Positions 37,090 to 50,690 are shown, counted from the stretch's first letter. The stretch: 64,000 bases of DNA from Cheilinus undulatus (GCF_018320785.1 NC_054882.1:26292719-26356718), one strand, 5' to 3'. The notes: generated by a model not told the origin, from the letters alone. Made by a program: numbers and translations.

Positions 37090-37622
37090 ATAGCAATGGC
37101 TGCTGCCAGTGTAGCAGGTGGCTTGGATGTAGCTATAATAAAGTGACAGCTTTATCAGAACTGGATCAAGAAAACAAGAGCAAAGAGCCACGCTGAAAGC
37201 TTTTCATGCCAACCATGGTAGCAATTAGCTTCAATATAGAGTAGAATCAGACCTCCGACCTTTGTTAAAACAAGAGCAAAGTGCCACACGAATGCTTCTC
37301 TTAGCAGAAGATGTTTTTGCATGTCTCCCGATGGACTTTTAACATGAATTTTAGCCATCACAAAGCTCCATCATTCAAATTCTATGGCAGCGCTAGCCTG
37401 TATAGCTTAGATTAACGCTGGAGCTGCACATTTTAGTTATGCCTATGACCTCATTTTGTCTTGTCAGTCTGATGAATGACAATGACTGAGACAGCCAGAA
37501 AGTTCTTCTGATCACCTGCCAAGCATTCTTTTGAAAAGTGCTGCCCTTCCCAAACACTTAGAATGGGGGGTTTGCCAGATGAATGCATAAATGAAACTGT
37601 CTATCTAGCATGTCAGATCAGG
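37090..37622 (+). repeat. Dispersed repeat family, copy C
   Basis: Aligns by eye with copy A (240-716) throughout, ending aaactgtctatctagcatgtcagatcagg, which is the inverted taacctgacatgctagatag terminus. The two copies are roughly 70-80% alike by eye, so the family is old. Confidence 0.5.
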
Positions 37623-38424
37623 GTTAGTGTGCTAATATGCTCACAATTACAATGCCAGTCTGCTAATGTTCTAAATACAGTGTTTAGCATTTTCATCATC
37701 ATCCTTTTATTGAAATTTCCTACAAGTGTTTGCTAATTCGTAAAATGTCATACTCTTGGAGTAGCTCATGGTGATGCCATGAGTAAGCACGTATTAAGCC
37801 ACTTAGTTAATTACCAGATGATTAGTTAAACCTGGTTATTATACTAAATGAGTTACAGAAATTGAAAGTGACTGGCACGTAAACTATGTGTACACAAAAT
37901 ACTTATTCACATCAACAAATGAAGTGTAAGGGAATCAGTTAAGTGGTGTTTTCATTCATTTTATTTTACTCTAAAGGCAGTGAATCCAAAAGGCAGATTA
38001 TTCACTACCTTGAATTTTTCCTGCCAGATCCTGGGAAAATTCCTGTATGAAGTTGGTGTGAGCTAAGCAGGAAACATTCAGAAAAATTCCCTACGAGTGA
38101 GCAGGTGGGAGTGATGATGATTTCACACAACAGTGAGTAAGTGGTGCAGTCATCATTCACGCCATGAAGTTGCTTCATACTCTTTCCTGTTTTTCGAATG
38201 CTCTTTCCACTATTTCCATGATACTTTGAATATACCTAACTGGCCTAACCTGCTTCTTATATTACTTGGAAAACAGTTATCATGCAGCCCCAGTTAACTA
38301 TAATGACAGTCACATGAGTGGGTGTTGACTGCAATCTTTCACTACAGTTACAGCTGATTGTCAAAGAACAAAATTACCAAATCAAAAGATGATGTTACGT
38401 GCTACAGCTAATGTTGAGTTTGTC

Positions 38425-38560
38425 GTCCAGGATTTTCTGATAATTTGCCACATCCGTTTTACCCTCTACATTTACAAACCTTACAAGCCAAGAAGCACCC
38501 CCACAGTATGATGCTGCCACCACTATGCTTCACAGTGGGGATGGTGTGTTTGTTGTGTTG
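38425..38560 (-). mobile_element. Tc1 fragment, same family as 19735-21258
   Basis: The text tttacaaaccttacaag.., then tatgatgctgccaccactat and gcttcacagtggggatggtg, matches the transposase segment at 20334-20440 encoding HGGGSIML. Only this internal piece is left. Confidence 0.65.
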
Positions 38561-39755
38561 TGTTGTGTTTACAAACATAACATCTTGTCTGGTTGTGAGG
38601 AAAATAAGAGGCTTCTGTAGCTTATTGTTAATCAGAAAAAAAGATCATTGATTTTGCTTCTGCTTATTTTAAAAATCTAGGTGCTGAAATAAAATGGTGC
38701 ATGTGTTCAGTCAACCAAGCATGAAATAGTCCTGTACTTTCTAAAAGCACTGTTTGGTCCCTGTTAGGGGGGGGCCAAGTTGAAACCCTGGTCTGTGTGG
38801 AGAGAACCTTGAGAGCTCCTACAAAGCTTCCTTGTCCAAGTGGAAAGTTACAGACATTAAAACTTGTTATCGTCATACATCCCTGAGAGCTTGTTTTTGG
38901 TGTCTCCTAAATAGAAGAATCATAATTTGTATCTCCAGTGTCTTAACAACAGGATACAGCCACCCTCCCAAGTCAACTCGAATTCTTGCACCTTATGGCC
39001 ACTGCACCGAGTGATTCATGGGAATCCAGGCCTCTGTCGATCTCCCCCACCCCTCTCCTACCTCTGAGCTGACCCCTGTTCACATTCTTGACTTGTATCC
39101 AGTTATTGCAGGAAAGCATAAACTACATCTGTGAATACAATGATCGTGTGAATCAGGATATCCATTTATTGCCTTTTCTGTTGGATCAGTGCATTTGCAG
39201 TTAATCTGAATTAATATTGTAAACAGTGTTGTATCATCTTTATCAGCTTAGGGTAAGTCAGCATGTCCCATTTTTAAGTAAAGCCTAAGTGTTTTGGGGG
39301 CTTTTGTCGGCAGGCAAGCATCCCCGTCAATTTAGTTACTGCTGCTCCATTAAACCTGGCAGGGGTCCATGAGGACTGGACTAATCCTTCTTTACCCTCC
39401 AGAGAGCTTCATAGGGGGTCTGTCCCACGTGCCTCATGGGATATATAGATGCTCTGATCCTGTACAGTCAAACATCTAATGATCAAGTTTTTCATGCTCC
39501 TGGAAACACGACTTTTAATGAACAGCTAGCTTGATATAATTCTTATTTTAAGGCATTTAATGGATACTTTGTCAATCAAACCCTACTATAAGTTATGTGG
39601 TATTTTAGGATGCAACTTATGCAAATGTTGAAACAAGTTTGGTTGTTCCAATGAATTTTTTTGAATGTGCTTTTATTCTGTGTTGCTTTCATCGAGAAGC
39701 ATCAAAGTCAGCTTAAATAAAAGTATGATGAAAAAATGAGCAAAAATGCCACAAT

Positions 39756-40640
39756 CTACACTTTCTGGACAAAAGTATTTAGATGTCTGACCATTACACC
39801 AACAGGGACTGTAATGACACTCACAATCTCTGTTCCAATTCATACCAAAGGTGCTCGATGAGGTTGAGGTCAGGGCTCAGTCAAGTTCTTCCACACCAAA
39901 TTCATCAAACCATGTCTTTATAGTCCTTGCTTTGTGCTCTGGGGTACAGTCATGTTGGAATAGAAAAGGGCCTTCTCCAAACTGTTGCCACAAAGTTAGA
40001 AGCGCAGCGTTGTCCAAAATGGCTTAGCCCAACTCTGAAAAACAGTGCCATACTATTTTTCCACCTTCACCACCAAACTTCACAGTTGGAACAATGAAGC
40101 CAGGCAGGTAATGTTCTCCCAGCATCTGCCAAATCCAGACTCATGACCCCCAAACAAAAAAGCATGATTCCTCATTCCACAGTACACCTTTCTCCTTGCT
40201 CCACAGTCCAGTACCTATCTCCATCCGACGCTTGGCATTAGACTTGGTGATGTGAGGCTGCTCAGCCATAAAAACCCATGAAGCTCCCACTGCACAGGTT
40301 TTGTGCTTACATTAATGCCAGCGGAAGATCGTTGCTGAGCTGCTGTTGTTCCTAAACGCTTCCACTTTCTAACAATATCACTTACAGTTTACTGTGGAAT
40401 ATCCAGCAGGGATGAAATTTCATAAACTCTCTTATTACAAAATCTGCATTTATTACAGTACCACCCTTGAAGTCACTGAGCTCTTCAGAACGACCCATTT
40501 TGTATCGTAAATGTTTGCAAATAGAGACTGCATGGCTAGGTGCTTGATTTTATACACCTGTGGCAACAGGTCTGATTGAAACACCTGAATTCAGTAATTA
40601 AGTGTGATGTGGCCAAATGCTTTTGTCCATATAGTGTGTC
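39756..40640 (-). mobile_element. Tc1/mariner-type element, GGACAAAAG termini
   Basis: The left end ctacactttctggacaaaag and the right end cttttgtccatatagtgtgt are inverted repeats around 885 bp. The interior (for example gaggttgaggtcagggctca, gtcatgttggaatagaaaag) is typical of an abundant fish DNA transposon whose transposase is read on the minus strand. Many stops are present, and no open frame of use remains. Confidence 0.7.
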
Positions 40641-43009
40641 TTATCATATTTAAGCTCCTGCGAGGAGCATTTGTTAATTTCTGATTTTGGCACCCCTTTG
40701 AGGATCTTATCTTAATAGAATTATAAGAAGAAGAATTTACAGTTTTCTCTCACAGCTGTAATTCATGAAATGGAACAGGTTTCTCTTTAACATTGTCTCT
40801 ATTTAGTCTGCACAGGTGGCATTAATTTGTTACATTCCTGCCAGGTTTCATCAGGTCATATATGTTTCAACAACTGTCTGGTACATTTCTTTGTCACATG
40901 CCAGCATTACACACCCAAATTAATGTCAATGGAAAATCCTGAGATGTTTTCAACCACGCCTGATGACCCAGATTTTGTTGATGTTTGATCTATGACTTAA
41001 GAAATAGTTCAATGGAAAACTATGATTAAGTAAGAGGCTATAAAACATATTTAACATATTTCACTAGGCTACTTAAGTTTGAATGATTCCTCCACATCAG
41101 TCCCAGGACGTTTGGAGTGTTTGATCCCAAGTATTAAAGCAAACTGATATCAACATCACCAGGGGTCTCACCCTTTGGCCTTTGAAGCATCTGTGTTTTC
41201 TTCTTTTAGTTTCGATTGGCTCCACATCAGTCCACACAGCAGCATATGTTCTTGCAAAGCTCTGATTAGAATCTATTTAAACAGGAAACTCGGCTATAAT
41301 TGGCTGATTAACATGAGAACACAAACTTCTCGGGGGAATAAACTGTCCAAACAAACACAAAGCATCACTAGAAAACTTCAGAAACGTGAATAAAATTACT
41401 GAAAAAGGGTTTATTAGGGATAACACTTTAGAGCAAGGATGCCGTCATAATTACGCTGATAAGATAGTCCGGTTTGATCTTACTAACTGAGCCAAATCTG
41501 CTAAATGGGTATATTTATTCACAGCATAGTTGCTAGATTCACATGCTGACCATCGGTCTACACAGTTGACTTGTGGGGTTGAACAAAAAGACTACAGTTG
41601 GGTTAAAGGATCTCTTCGCTGAACACTTCCCTTATTATAGGGCATCTTGTGTTGATTCCAAATTCAGATCAAGGCCCAAACTGAGTCTTAATAATGCAAG
41701 CTAGAAGCACTCGTTTAATGTGATACTGCAGAACAAAGCCTTGGGGAGTCTCACAATGACTCTGCAGCTGCTCAATTGTGTTCTGGAGCAGTCACACCGT
41801 AAAATGGCATTGATATGAAACCTCTGCGAGTGTGTGGGAAACAGAGCTGCCTTTCCTGTTCTTTGAGAGGGAACACTCCAGAGAAAAATGGCAGGAAACC
41901 TCCGGGGCCTTTTGATTCAGGCTAAGAAAGTGACTCAGAGTACCTGCAGTAAGCCCCTCGTAATGCTAGGGCTGTCTTCAATGGGAATGTCAGAGTCAGG
42001 CAGTAGGCAAGACATCATTAATGTCTTCTTAAGGTTATTTCTATTTGGACATTTTTTTCAGGTTTGTGTAAAGGACACAAGTTTGATTTTTTCACAGAGA
42101 ATATTGGAGTTTATGGTGACATATTGATTTAAAGTGATGTTTTCTGTTTAATTTCAGCTGATATCTGCCAACAGGGGGGGCTACAGCTTCATCCCAAAAC
42201 ATCCCACAGAGAAAAAGGCTCTTATTCCCACAAAATTTACTGTGAAAATATTTGTTTGAACTTAAAAAGTAGTGCCTGGGCTGCCCTAGAAATTTGTGTT
42301 CATTCAAAACAAAGAAATGTTTGTCTTTGTCTGACACTTTTACACCATTGATACCAATTGTGACGTTAGATGTAGCACAAACCAAAGATGATATTTTGTC
42401 TATGAGAAATACAGATTTTTAAGAATCAATGGGAGCGCACTGGTTGTACCAAACAGCCCCATAATACATTGCAGTTTTCAGTGAAGCTCACTGCACAGCC
42501 AACAAGTGGCTACAAAAATAAAAGTAACCACACTGAGAGAAGATTTAAAGATACATGATGTTGAATATTTGACCATTCCTATGATATGTTTTTTAACTGA
42601 GATCTAACAGTATCTCCTAAAATTTTCAATGGCTGAGAAATTCTCATTTTTATCATTGTTATGTGACGTGTCGTTTTTGGCATAGGTTGCGAGTTCAATC
42701 ACCCATACTTGACTCTGCAACATGAAAACCACCCATACTCTGCATAACTATTGAGTAAAGACCAGCACTGCTCAGTGCTGCACAACTCCGTGGCCTCCTT
42801 CTCAGTACTACATGAACTGAGAACTCTGTTCAATAAAATGGCCTATCAACTAAACAGAAAGTTGACGTTTTGTTTTTAAATTCATAAATTTCTCATAGCG
42901 ATTGGGGAAATGCACTGAAAAGGCACTCCCAGTTTCATGCTGGAAGTGGGAAAGTGGCAAAGCCACTGTTGAAGAAAATTCAGCCTAAATCTCAACTAGA
43001 GCGCCAAAA

Positions 43010-43450
43010 GACAAGTAGGAGACTCCATGGTCTAGTGGAAGAAAGTTCTTTGCACTGATATGATCAAAGTGATGCTTTTTGGTCACCACACAAACACTGC
43101 ACATCACCACAAGCACAACATCCCCACTGTGAATCATGGTGGTGGCAGCATCATGCCGTAGGGATGCTTCTCGGTAGCTGACCCTGGAAGGCTTATAAAG
43201 GTAGAAGGTAAAATGAATGTGGCAACATATAGGAAAATCCTGGAGGACTGTTTTAGTCAGTCTGCAAGAGAACTACGGCTTCGGAGAAGACTTATTTTCC
43301 AGCTAGACAATGACCCGAAGCATACAGTGTACAGGAATTGTTTAAAAACAACAAGGTTGTAAAAGAAAAAGCAAAATTATATTGAGCATAATTAATTCAC
43401 TAAATCAATAGAAGAGCGAAACATCCAACGGGGTGAATACTTTTTTTAAA
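43010..43450 (+). mobile_element. 5'-truncated Tc1 copy, same family as 19735-21258
   Basis: On the plus strand it shows the HGGGSIM.-coding stretch (gaatcatggtggtggcagca), ggaaaatcctggaggactg and gacaatgacccgaagcata (DNDPKH). It ends with gaaacatccaacggggtgaa, the same terminal repeat as the zfyve1-intron copy. The 5' half is missing. Confidence 0.75.
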
Positions 43451-44954
43451 AATACTGTAAGGAAGTTGACATAAACCTCTTCACCATACACATCAACATA
43501 TGAACACCTGAACACATCATCAGACAGGCGGTTTCTAACAAACATTTCAGGCAGAGGAGAGAATGCCACCTTCAATGTGTGAGGACAAGCTGGAAAAAAT
43601 AACAAGCAGTCTTTACACAGGAAGCAGACACATTTTTAAGCTGCAACAACAGTCACTGATCAAACAGATTTTTGTAAAACTGACTCTGAAGATGAACACC
43701 TTTCTACAAAACTGAACGTCCTCTCTGAAGAGTCATACATCTGTACAGTCCTGCTATAATTCCAGGGACTAGTTCAGGCTTGTTTTGTGCTACAGATCTT
43801 CTCAAGTTAGCAGGTGAAACCACTCTTAGTTCATTTACAGGCCCAGCTTGTATCTGTTTTATACTCCTACCCTCACAGGCAGGATGTGACATTACCCATT
43901 GTCGCACAGGTAAAGCTGATGGTGGGATATGACTCGTCTTGTGTCATGTCTCTGAGTGTTGGTGACATCAGGAGCTGTTTTTACAAATTTTCGTAAGTAC
44001 AAAGAGTTGCTCCTTGGCATGAAATTCTGAGAAAATTTCCAAGAATTTCCCCCTAAGTTGGATCCATGTTCTCTTACCTCTGATTAAAGCTTCTTCATCA
44101 GCATGTGAAGATACTAGTTTGCAAGTGGACAAGTCTGTTAAAAAAAGTTTGGCCATATAGTTTAAATATAGCTTAGAATACATTCAGCATAGCTGTTAAT
44201 TTAATTAAATAGCTTAATAATGACACAAAAAGTCTTATAAGCCTTTCAGAAGGTGCACACGGTATGTGACTGTGTTTTTTGTTTGTATAAACATTTTGTT
44301 AAGGTTTTATTTTGTATATGTGTTTCTTATGTCTATTTTTTAACTGTAGTTTTCATGGTGCTTGATGGTGGATGGATGCATTTGCATTGGCAAGAAAAGA
44401 ATAAACACCTGTCAAACATCAGTTGGTGCATGGCTTATCTGTACTGGAAGAAAAACTGTGGGAGCAGTTAGTTACGAAAACTTCCCTTTTTTGCAGTATT
44501 CATTTTTTAGTTATTTATGTATTTGGAGGTAATCTGAGAAACTGAATTCCCATACTGAAGTATTCACACTGGAAGAAAGACTGAATTAAACAAGATTAGA
44601 CTGAGCTGAATACACCGCTGCCTCTTCAGTCACTCCTTCTTGGATGGTCCCATAGGCAGTTTCACAGATGCCAGTTAAAACCTGTTTCAACCACCAATTG
44701 TTTTAACCATTATGCAATCACACTGTGTTCGGCATATGCTGACATACATTGGTGTCATTAATAAAGTAGGCCAGCACATTTTCCAGAAGTCTTTGTTAGG
44801 TTTCACAATCACAATGCAAACACAATTAGTGGATGCCACTCAAACAAGTTTCGATGAGCATGAGTCCAACCTCCATGGGTTCACCAAAGCTGTTTTTACA
44901 TATTCAGCCCTGAAAATTGACTAAGATCAAAGAATGGATTAAGATCAGCCTTCC

Positions 44955-45126
44955 TTTAGAGGGTTATAGGCAGGAAAAGCGGGGGAGAGACATGCGGTAA
45001 AAGGCCTCAGGCCAGATTTGAACCGGGCCTTCCGTGTACATGGGGTGCTGACGGCCCGTGTACGCGGACAGCCCGGTTCGTCCGCGTACATGGGCCGTGC
45101 CTCAACCACTAGGCTACCTGCGCCCC
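44955..45126 (-). mobile_element. tRNA-derived SINE with an internal hairpin
   Basis: The minus strand starts ggcgcaggtagcctagtgg (A box TAGCCTAGTGG at 45116-45106) and carries a B box GGTTCAAATC at 45024-45015, then a pyrimidine-rich SINE body. The boxes are about 80 bp apart, well beyond the normal tRNA spacing. Between them lies an inverted repeat, 45051-45069 against 45080-45098. It is therefore not a functional tRNA gene. Confidence 0.8.
45051..45098. repeat. 19-bp inverted repeat inside the SINE
   Basis: The arms acggcccgtgtacgcggac and gtccgcgtacatgggccgt pair at 18 of 19 positions around the 10-nt loop agcccggttc. It lies between the A and B boxes of the SINE. It is strikingly GC-rich in an AT-rich neighbourhood. 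Confidence 0.85.
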
Positions 45127-48100
45127 AGTTAGCATAGAGTTAAAATAGTTTCATGACACTACTGAAAACAAGACCAGAAAGTGTTTTCACAACCTGTTAT
45201 TGTAAGGAAATTACCCAGTAACTAGAGCAAACACTGTGGCTAAATTATACATTTTGTCGTAAATGGTTCAAAAAGCATGGATTAATTTATTTAAAACAGT
45301 GTCCCAGGAATACAAAGTTTAGTATCTTCTGAGGTGTTTGCTTGAATCCAGGAGTTTAAAAAGTAGCTTAAAATGCATTCTCAGCCATCTGTTTGCAAGA
45401 AGGTGGTTAGCCAGCTTAGCACAATTACTGGAAACAGTAGTAGTGTGTCTCAAACCACCTACTTCTGTATTAAATAGTGTGTTCACACTCAGAAGTATAC
45501 TCAAATGAAGTAATCTACTAGCACGCTCAAAGCTTTACATGAACTTTGTGTCGAACGATGGACACTTTGTGGATATTGTACTGTTAGCATACTAGTGCGC
45601 TAGCTAACATTAGCATCCGCTACCTAGCTAACATGTTCTAGCAATGGCAGCAGTTTCAACCCAGAAAATGTCATTTATGGAAAAATAAGTTGATTTACTT
45701 TAAGCAAGTAATGTTAACATCAATTCTGATTATGATTGCCTATCAGATTACAACTTGCTTATAAAGAATTAAAAGGGGTAGGTAAACTGTCACTGTTACT
45801 GCAAAACTGCATAGCAAGGTTTGGGACAATACTACACTGTGATTAAGTACTGTGTAGTGTATGTAAGTGTGCCGTATTAGTATAACAGAAGTGTGATTGA
45901 GACACACTGAAGGACAAAGCATTGTGTTGGCTTTGCCAAAGGTAAGCACATTTAAAGCTCATAATTGAACTCTTCTTTTTGTACAGACCTGTAGACGTAG
46001 GTTCTTTGCAGATGATGCCACACAGCAGAACTCATTTTAAGGAGCAAGTAGTGATTTCTATAGACTATGCCAAGAGTTCAAAGTGCAGAAATAAAAACTC
46101 AAAGTGAAACAGCAGTTGGAAGACATTGTAAAGCAAGCGGTGTCACACAACATTGGCGTAATGACCTGTTTGCACAAAGTGGTCCAGTTTGGTTCAGTAC
46201 AGTTTTGCCATGGTTTTGCCAATGGATCTAACATTTTAATGTAAATGTAATGTGTTGTTGTCTTGTAACTTGTTTGCTTGCTGCTTTGTTTCTTTGCTTG
46301 GCTGTGATGTTGTCATTTTCTTTTTCTTTTTTGTGTAATGACTTTTAATTATTATTGTACAGTGACTTTGAGTTTTTGATTGTATTTTTATTATTATTAT
46401 TAACTGTTGTAGCCTCAGGATCTGCCACTGTCTCTTTAACTATAATTGCGACCAAAATATCCAAGCCACTCATATTTATTGAATGAAACAATAGCCAGTT
46501 TGAACAGAAACAGGACAACACTGAACAACTTTACTTAAACTTTACTTGATAATGTGGATAATCTAGCAATTTTCAAAGATTTTGAGAAATTAGCTTGTAA
46601 TTATGGGATAGAGGCTTTAGTTTCCCAAGAAAAGGAGATTGATAAGTTTAAACATTGAGAAACATCAAAACTTACCCATTATGATGGTAAAATACAGTAA
46701 AAACGTATAAATGTATATCTACTTTATAGACTTTTTCCACCATTTTTTTCAGACAGGCCTACATATTCATGACCCACCTTTGGGTCTCAACCCACCAGTT
46801 GAGAACCACTGGTTTGGCATATTAAATTCTGACCATACCAGTGTCTCATCAGTGGATGTCTGTCCAGTCTCTCTCGTTTTGACAGGAAACCAGTTGCTGC
46901 TAAGAGATTTTAATTATTTAGCTAAGCTCAGTGGGGCTGGTTGTTTGGCCCCAAACGCCAAAACTCGGCTCTTCATTTGGCAACAGTCTGGTTTTTAAAA
47001 TGTGGATTAAATAACGAAAAGGATGGAGGAAAGGAAACTGATACTCAAATGGAAGCTAGCTACAGTGGCTCACATTGAAGAGCCATTTCGTAGAACAGGC
47101 TTGTTCGTGAACAGCGCGTCATCACCTGATCGCCTACCCTACATCTACAAGGTTTATCACCGTTTCTCTCAAGACTCTTGTCTCCCTCTTCTGGCTAGAC
47201 GGCGCTAGGAGGTCTGCAGAACTTAGTTCTTTGTGATAATCGCCTCCATGCCATGTTAATCGGTTAAACTGTGGAAAATAAATCAATTTTTTGTAAAGTG
47301 TAGGGTTCACACTTAATGTATGTAAACATTTTCTGAGCTTGAAAGTGCTAACTTTCCTCTGTTCCTATTCATTCCGTATGGCTGTCCCACATTTCCTGAC
47401 CCCCAAAGTGTCATCAGTATTACATTACTGCAGAGAACCTATTAAAAAGGACAACAGCAACAGATAGACATCCTTAGAAAGGCTAATGTGTCATTTTCCG
47501 TCAGCGTCACTAGCATGTCGGCATCTTTGTTTAAAATATCCGCTAATCTAAATTCTGTTGTTGGAAAAGCTAATGAGTGAAAATGGCAGTATGCTAAAAA
47601 TTTTTAGCGAAAGAACATTGTAAATATAGTACATGTTAAACATCAGCTTGTTAGAATTCTTACTTGGAGGATGTTAGCATATCCATGTTAGCATTTAGCT
47701 CATAAGTGGCAGGGGGCTGCCTTAATTTGTCTTAAGTGAGCAAAATTTATTTCCTTCTTCAACAGTGTTCATTGTTCTTTGCTACATTAGAAACAGATTT
47801 TCTGCTCATTTGTCATACTCTTATGCCAAGATGCTGAAAAAAGTTTTTTTTTAAAATAGGTAGTTCAGATGATCTCACAGATACACCTCCCCTCAGGGCA
47901 GCTGTAATGTGTTTGAGTATAAAAGAGATTAGTGAAATGAAATTAAGAGCAGAATAAGTACCGTTCCTCAGGGACACAGAGCAGGCTAATGAAGCAGGAG
48001 GCCGCTCTGTGTTTGGAGCTTAAATTTTGTCAAGCCTGCCTCAGTCTCCTGTCCTGCAACAGATTGGATTAAAAAAATGTAATGTGTGTGAGTCACAGTC

Positions 48101-48516
48101 TGTTTGGATGAGAAGAAACAATCCTTAGATTAACTGCGGCTGATGAATAGATTAAAGAAACGTGTTTATCATTGCACAATGATGGATGAGTCTGAGTTAA
48201 CTTCTTTCACGTGTAGCATGAAACAAAGCCAACAGCTTATACTCAGAGAAAAACAGAGCTGTCTTTTAATTACAGATTTAGCTTTTGTCGCGTGATTTAT
48301 TTGTCATCAACCTCACTCACTTACTTGTGATTTTTTCGTAGTAGTTCCTGCTAGCTTACACAATGTCTCAGACCAGCTTTTTGCATACATTTTTGTCCAT
48401 CCAGGCTGGCAGGAATAAGTCAGAGCTGATTTTGGGTGAAACTTTTGGCTTTGATCACACATGAAGCAAAATTTGGTGAAATTTTCAAGAGCATTTTCAG
48501 GGGCTTGTCAAAAGGG

Positions 48517-48970
48517 ACTTGAAGGGATACTTCAACATTTTGGCAAATTCGTCTATTGCCATAATTCCTATAGTCTTAGTAATAGGTTCGTTACCTTCAG
48601 TTGTCGGTGCAAGCTGTTTTTAGATCAGCCAGTGCCGAGTTCGGACCTGCTGTGCCAACTCAATGTAAGCAGACAGTATTCCGGCTTTCCCTCATCAAAC
48701 TCATCAAATACACAATCCAACAACTCCAAAACGCTCCCGTGGACAAGTTGTGACCTGTACATTCACCACGCCATGAAATAATCATCGAACATTAGGAGAC
48801 GGAGATGTTTTTAAGCTAAATGCAAAGCCGGAACCATACTCCAGGCATGGCTGCTGCACTGTGTCACTCTGCCCAGTGGTTTACTCAAGAAATAGTTCAG
48901 AGTATCTGCTTCATGTGTAGTAATGTTACATAATTATACGTTATTATTTGTTGAAGTATCCCCTTAAGTA
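48517..48970 (+). mobile_element. MITE with 20-bp terminal inverted repeats
   Basis: The left end acttgaagggatacttcaac and the right end gttgaagtatccccttaagt are inverted repeats around about 450 bp without coding capacity. One base differs in the g-run, and one g/a change is seen. The superfamily is not clear because no clean target duplication was found. Confidence 0.7.
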
Positions 48971-49947
48971 AATCATACAACATACTGAACATTGATGGCA
49001 ATTTTATTTTTTATTTGTAGATGAGTAAAGGAAGACTTGTGGTTGGCTGCCATATCATTAGCTTCTGTTCCTTTCTTTTGATGGATGCTCTTCCTCCTGA
49101 CCACAGAGCAGTAGCTGACCTGACCCTCAGAGCAAAGAGCTGACCTTCCAATATGAGCGGGCTGGGCCTCTGAAGAGGATGGACCCCATTAGCAGCCAAA
49201 TCACTTTCTCTTTAACGCTCTTCCTGAGCGACCCTCAGCCCTGCACTGGCCAAGGCAAGGTCAACGGTCAGGGTTCATATTAGGTGCACATTTGCATGCA
49301 GGTGGAGGTTGAAACATGCAGCAGTAGGAACAATGATTTTTGTGTGTGATCTGTGTATTCTGTGTAATGATAGGCCAAACGCACATCCCTGGGACATGAC
49401 CTCAGCATAAATATGAATGTGCAGTCCATTCAGAAGATAATGACTGACATCTTTACTTTGAGAGGAAGTGACCTCAGGAAGAGTGACAATACTGACAATG
49501 GGATGAAAGTGCAAAAGGAAGCAGTGTAATTACAAATCTAAATCTTACATAATCAGAATAACCATTGTATATGAGACTGTGTGTGCTTTATGGTATTTTT
49601 ATGCAGATCAGCTAGAATAAAAAGCATCAACACACGGATATTACATAACTCTCAGTGTAAGTGTTCCTCGGCATCTCTCTAAGAGCCCTTACAGCGTAGT
49701 TTATTGATTCACTTATCTTTATTGTGACAGTAGATCAGAGATAGCTGTAAATGTAATGCTTATTTCAAGCTTCATAAACATCAAGTAACAGCTTTTATGG
49801 AGCAGATCTATTTCTAGCAGCTGCAGTTGTGCCAATACAGCAGGACTTGCTGTGGACAGTTTGTCATTGTTTAAATATAGAATTGACCTTCGTTAATATT
49901 AGACAGATACCCCAATTAAATACAAATGCAGTTTTTACATGAGGATT

Positions 49948-50552
49948 TGATTTATTAAGGAGATAAACATCCAAACCTACCTGGCCCTATGTGAAAATGT
50001 AATTCCCTGCTAAACCTAATAACTGGTTGTGCCACCCTTGGTGGCAACAACTGCACGCAAGCGTTTGCGATAACTGGCAATGAGTCTTTCACATCGCTGT
50101 GGAGGGATTTTGGCCTACTTGTCTTAGCAGAATTGTTACACCCACATTGGAGGGTTTCCCAGCATGAACGGGCTGTGTAAGTTTATGCCACTGCATCTCA
50201 ATCAAAGATTTAGGTCTGGACTTTCACTAGACCACTTGAAACCTTTAATTAGTTTTTGAGCCATTCAGAGGTGGACTTGCTGGTGTGTTTCAGCGCATTG
50301 TCCTGCTGTATAACCCAAGTGTGCTTGAGCTTCAGGTCACAAACTGATGACTGGACATTCTCCTTCCTACTTTTCCGTTAGATAGCAGAATTCATGGTTT
50401 CATAAATTGCTGCAAGTTAGTCCAGGTCCTTCAGCAGCATCACACTTCCACCACAATGTTTAACTGCTGGTATGCTCTTTTCATGAAATGCTATTAGTTT
50501 TACGCCAGATGTACCAGGACACTCACTGTCCAAAAAGTCCAACTTTTGTCTC
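49948..50552 (-). mobile_element. Tc1-type element remnant
   Basis: Text such as aataactggttgtgccaccc, aactgcacgcaagcgtttgc, attcagaggtggacttgctg and ttacgccagatgtaccagga, in this order, is typical of an abundant fish Tc1-like transposon read on the minus strand. The right end is lost where another repeat begins at about 50553. Confidence 0.7.
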
Positions 50553-50690
50553 GTCTGATCCATCCATCCATTTTCTACCCCACTTATCCTGTTTGAGGCT
50601 GTTGGAGGCTGGGGTCAATCCCAGCTGTAATTGGTCAAGAAGAAGGGGTTAACCCTGGACAGTTCGCCTGAGGCAACAGTGCTAAACCCT
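50553..50690 (+). mobile_element. LINE/SINE-tail-like repeat (ccatccattttctacc type)
   Basis: It begins gatccatccatccattttct followed by accccacttatcc and later ggctggggtcaatcccagct, ccctggacagttcgcc. This is a widespread fish repeat thought to derive from LINE 3' tails. It abuts the Tc1 remnant directly, which suggests insertion into it. Confidence 0.5.

Noticed and set aside
42092-42385. 97-codon minus-strand frame
   Set aside because: The underlying DNA looks like dispersed repeat, and no domain or exon borders support a gene.
45001-45126. A tRNA gene on the minus strand
   Set aside because: A and B boxes are present but far too widely spaced, and no acceptor stem closes. It is a SINE head.
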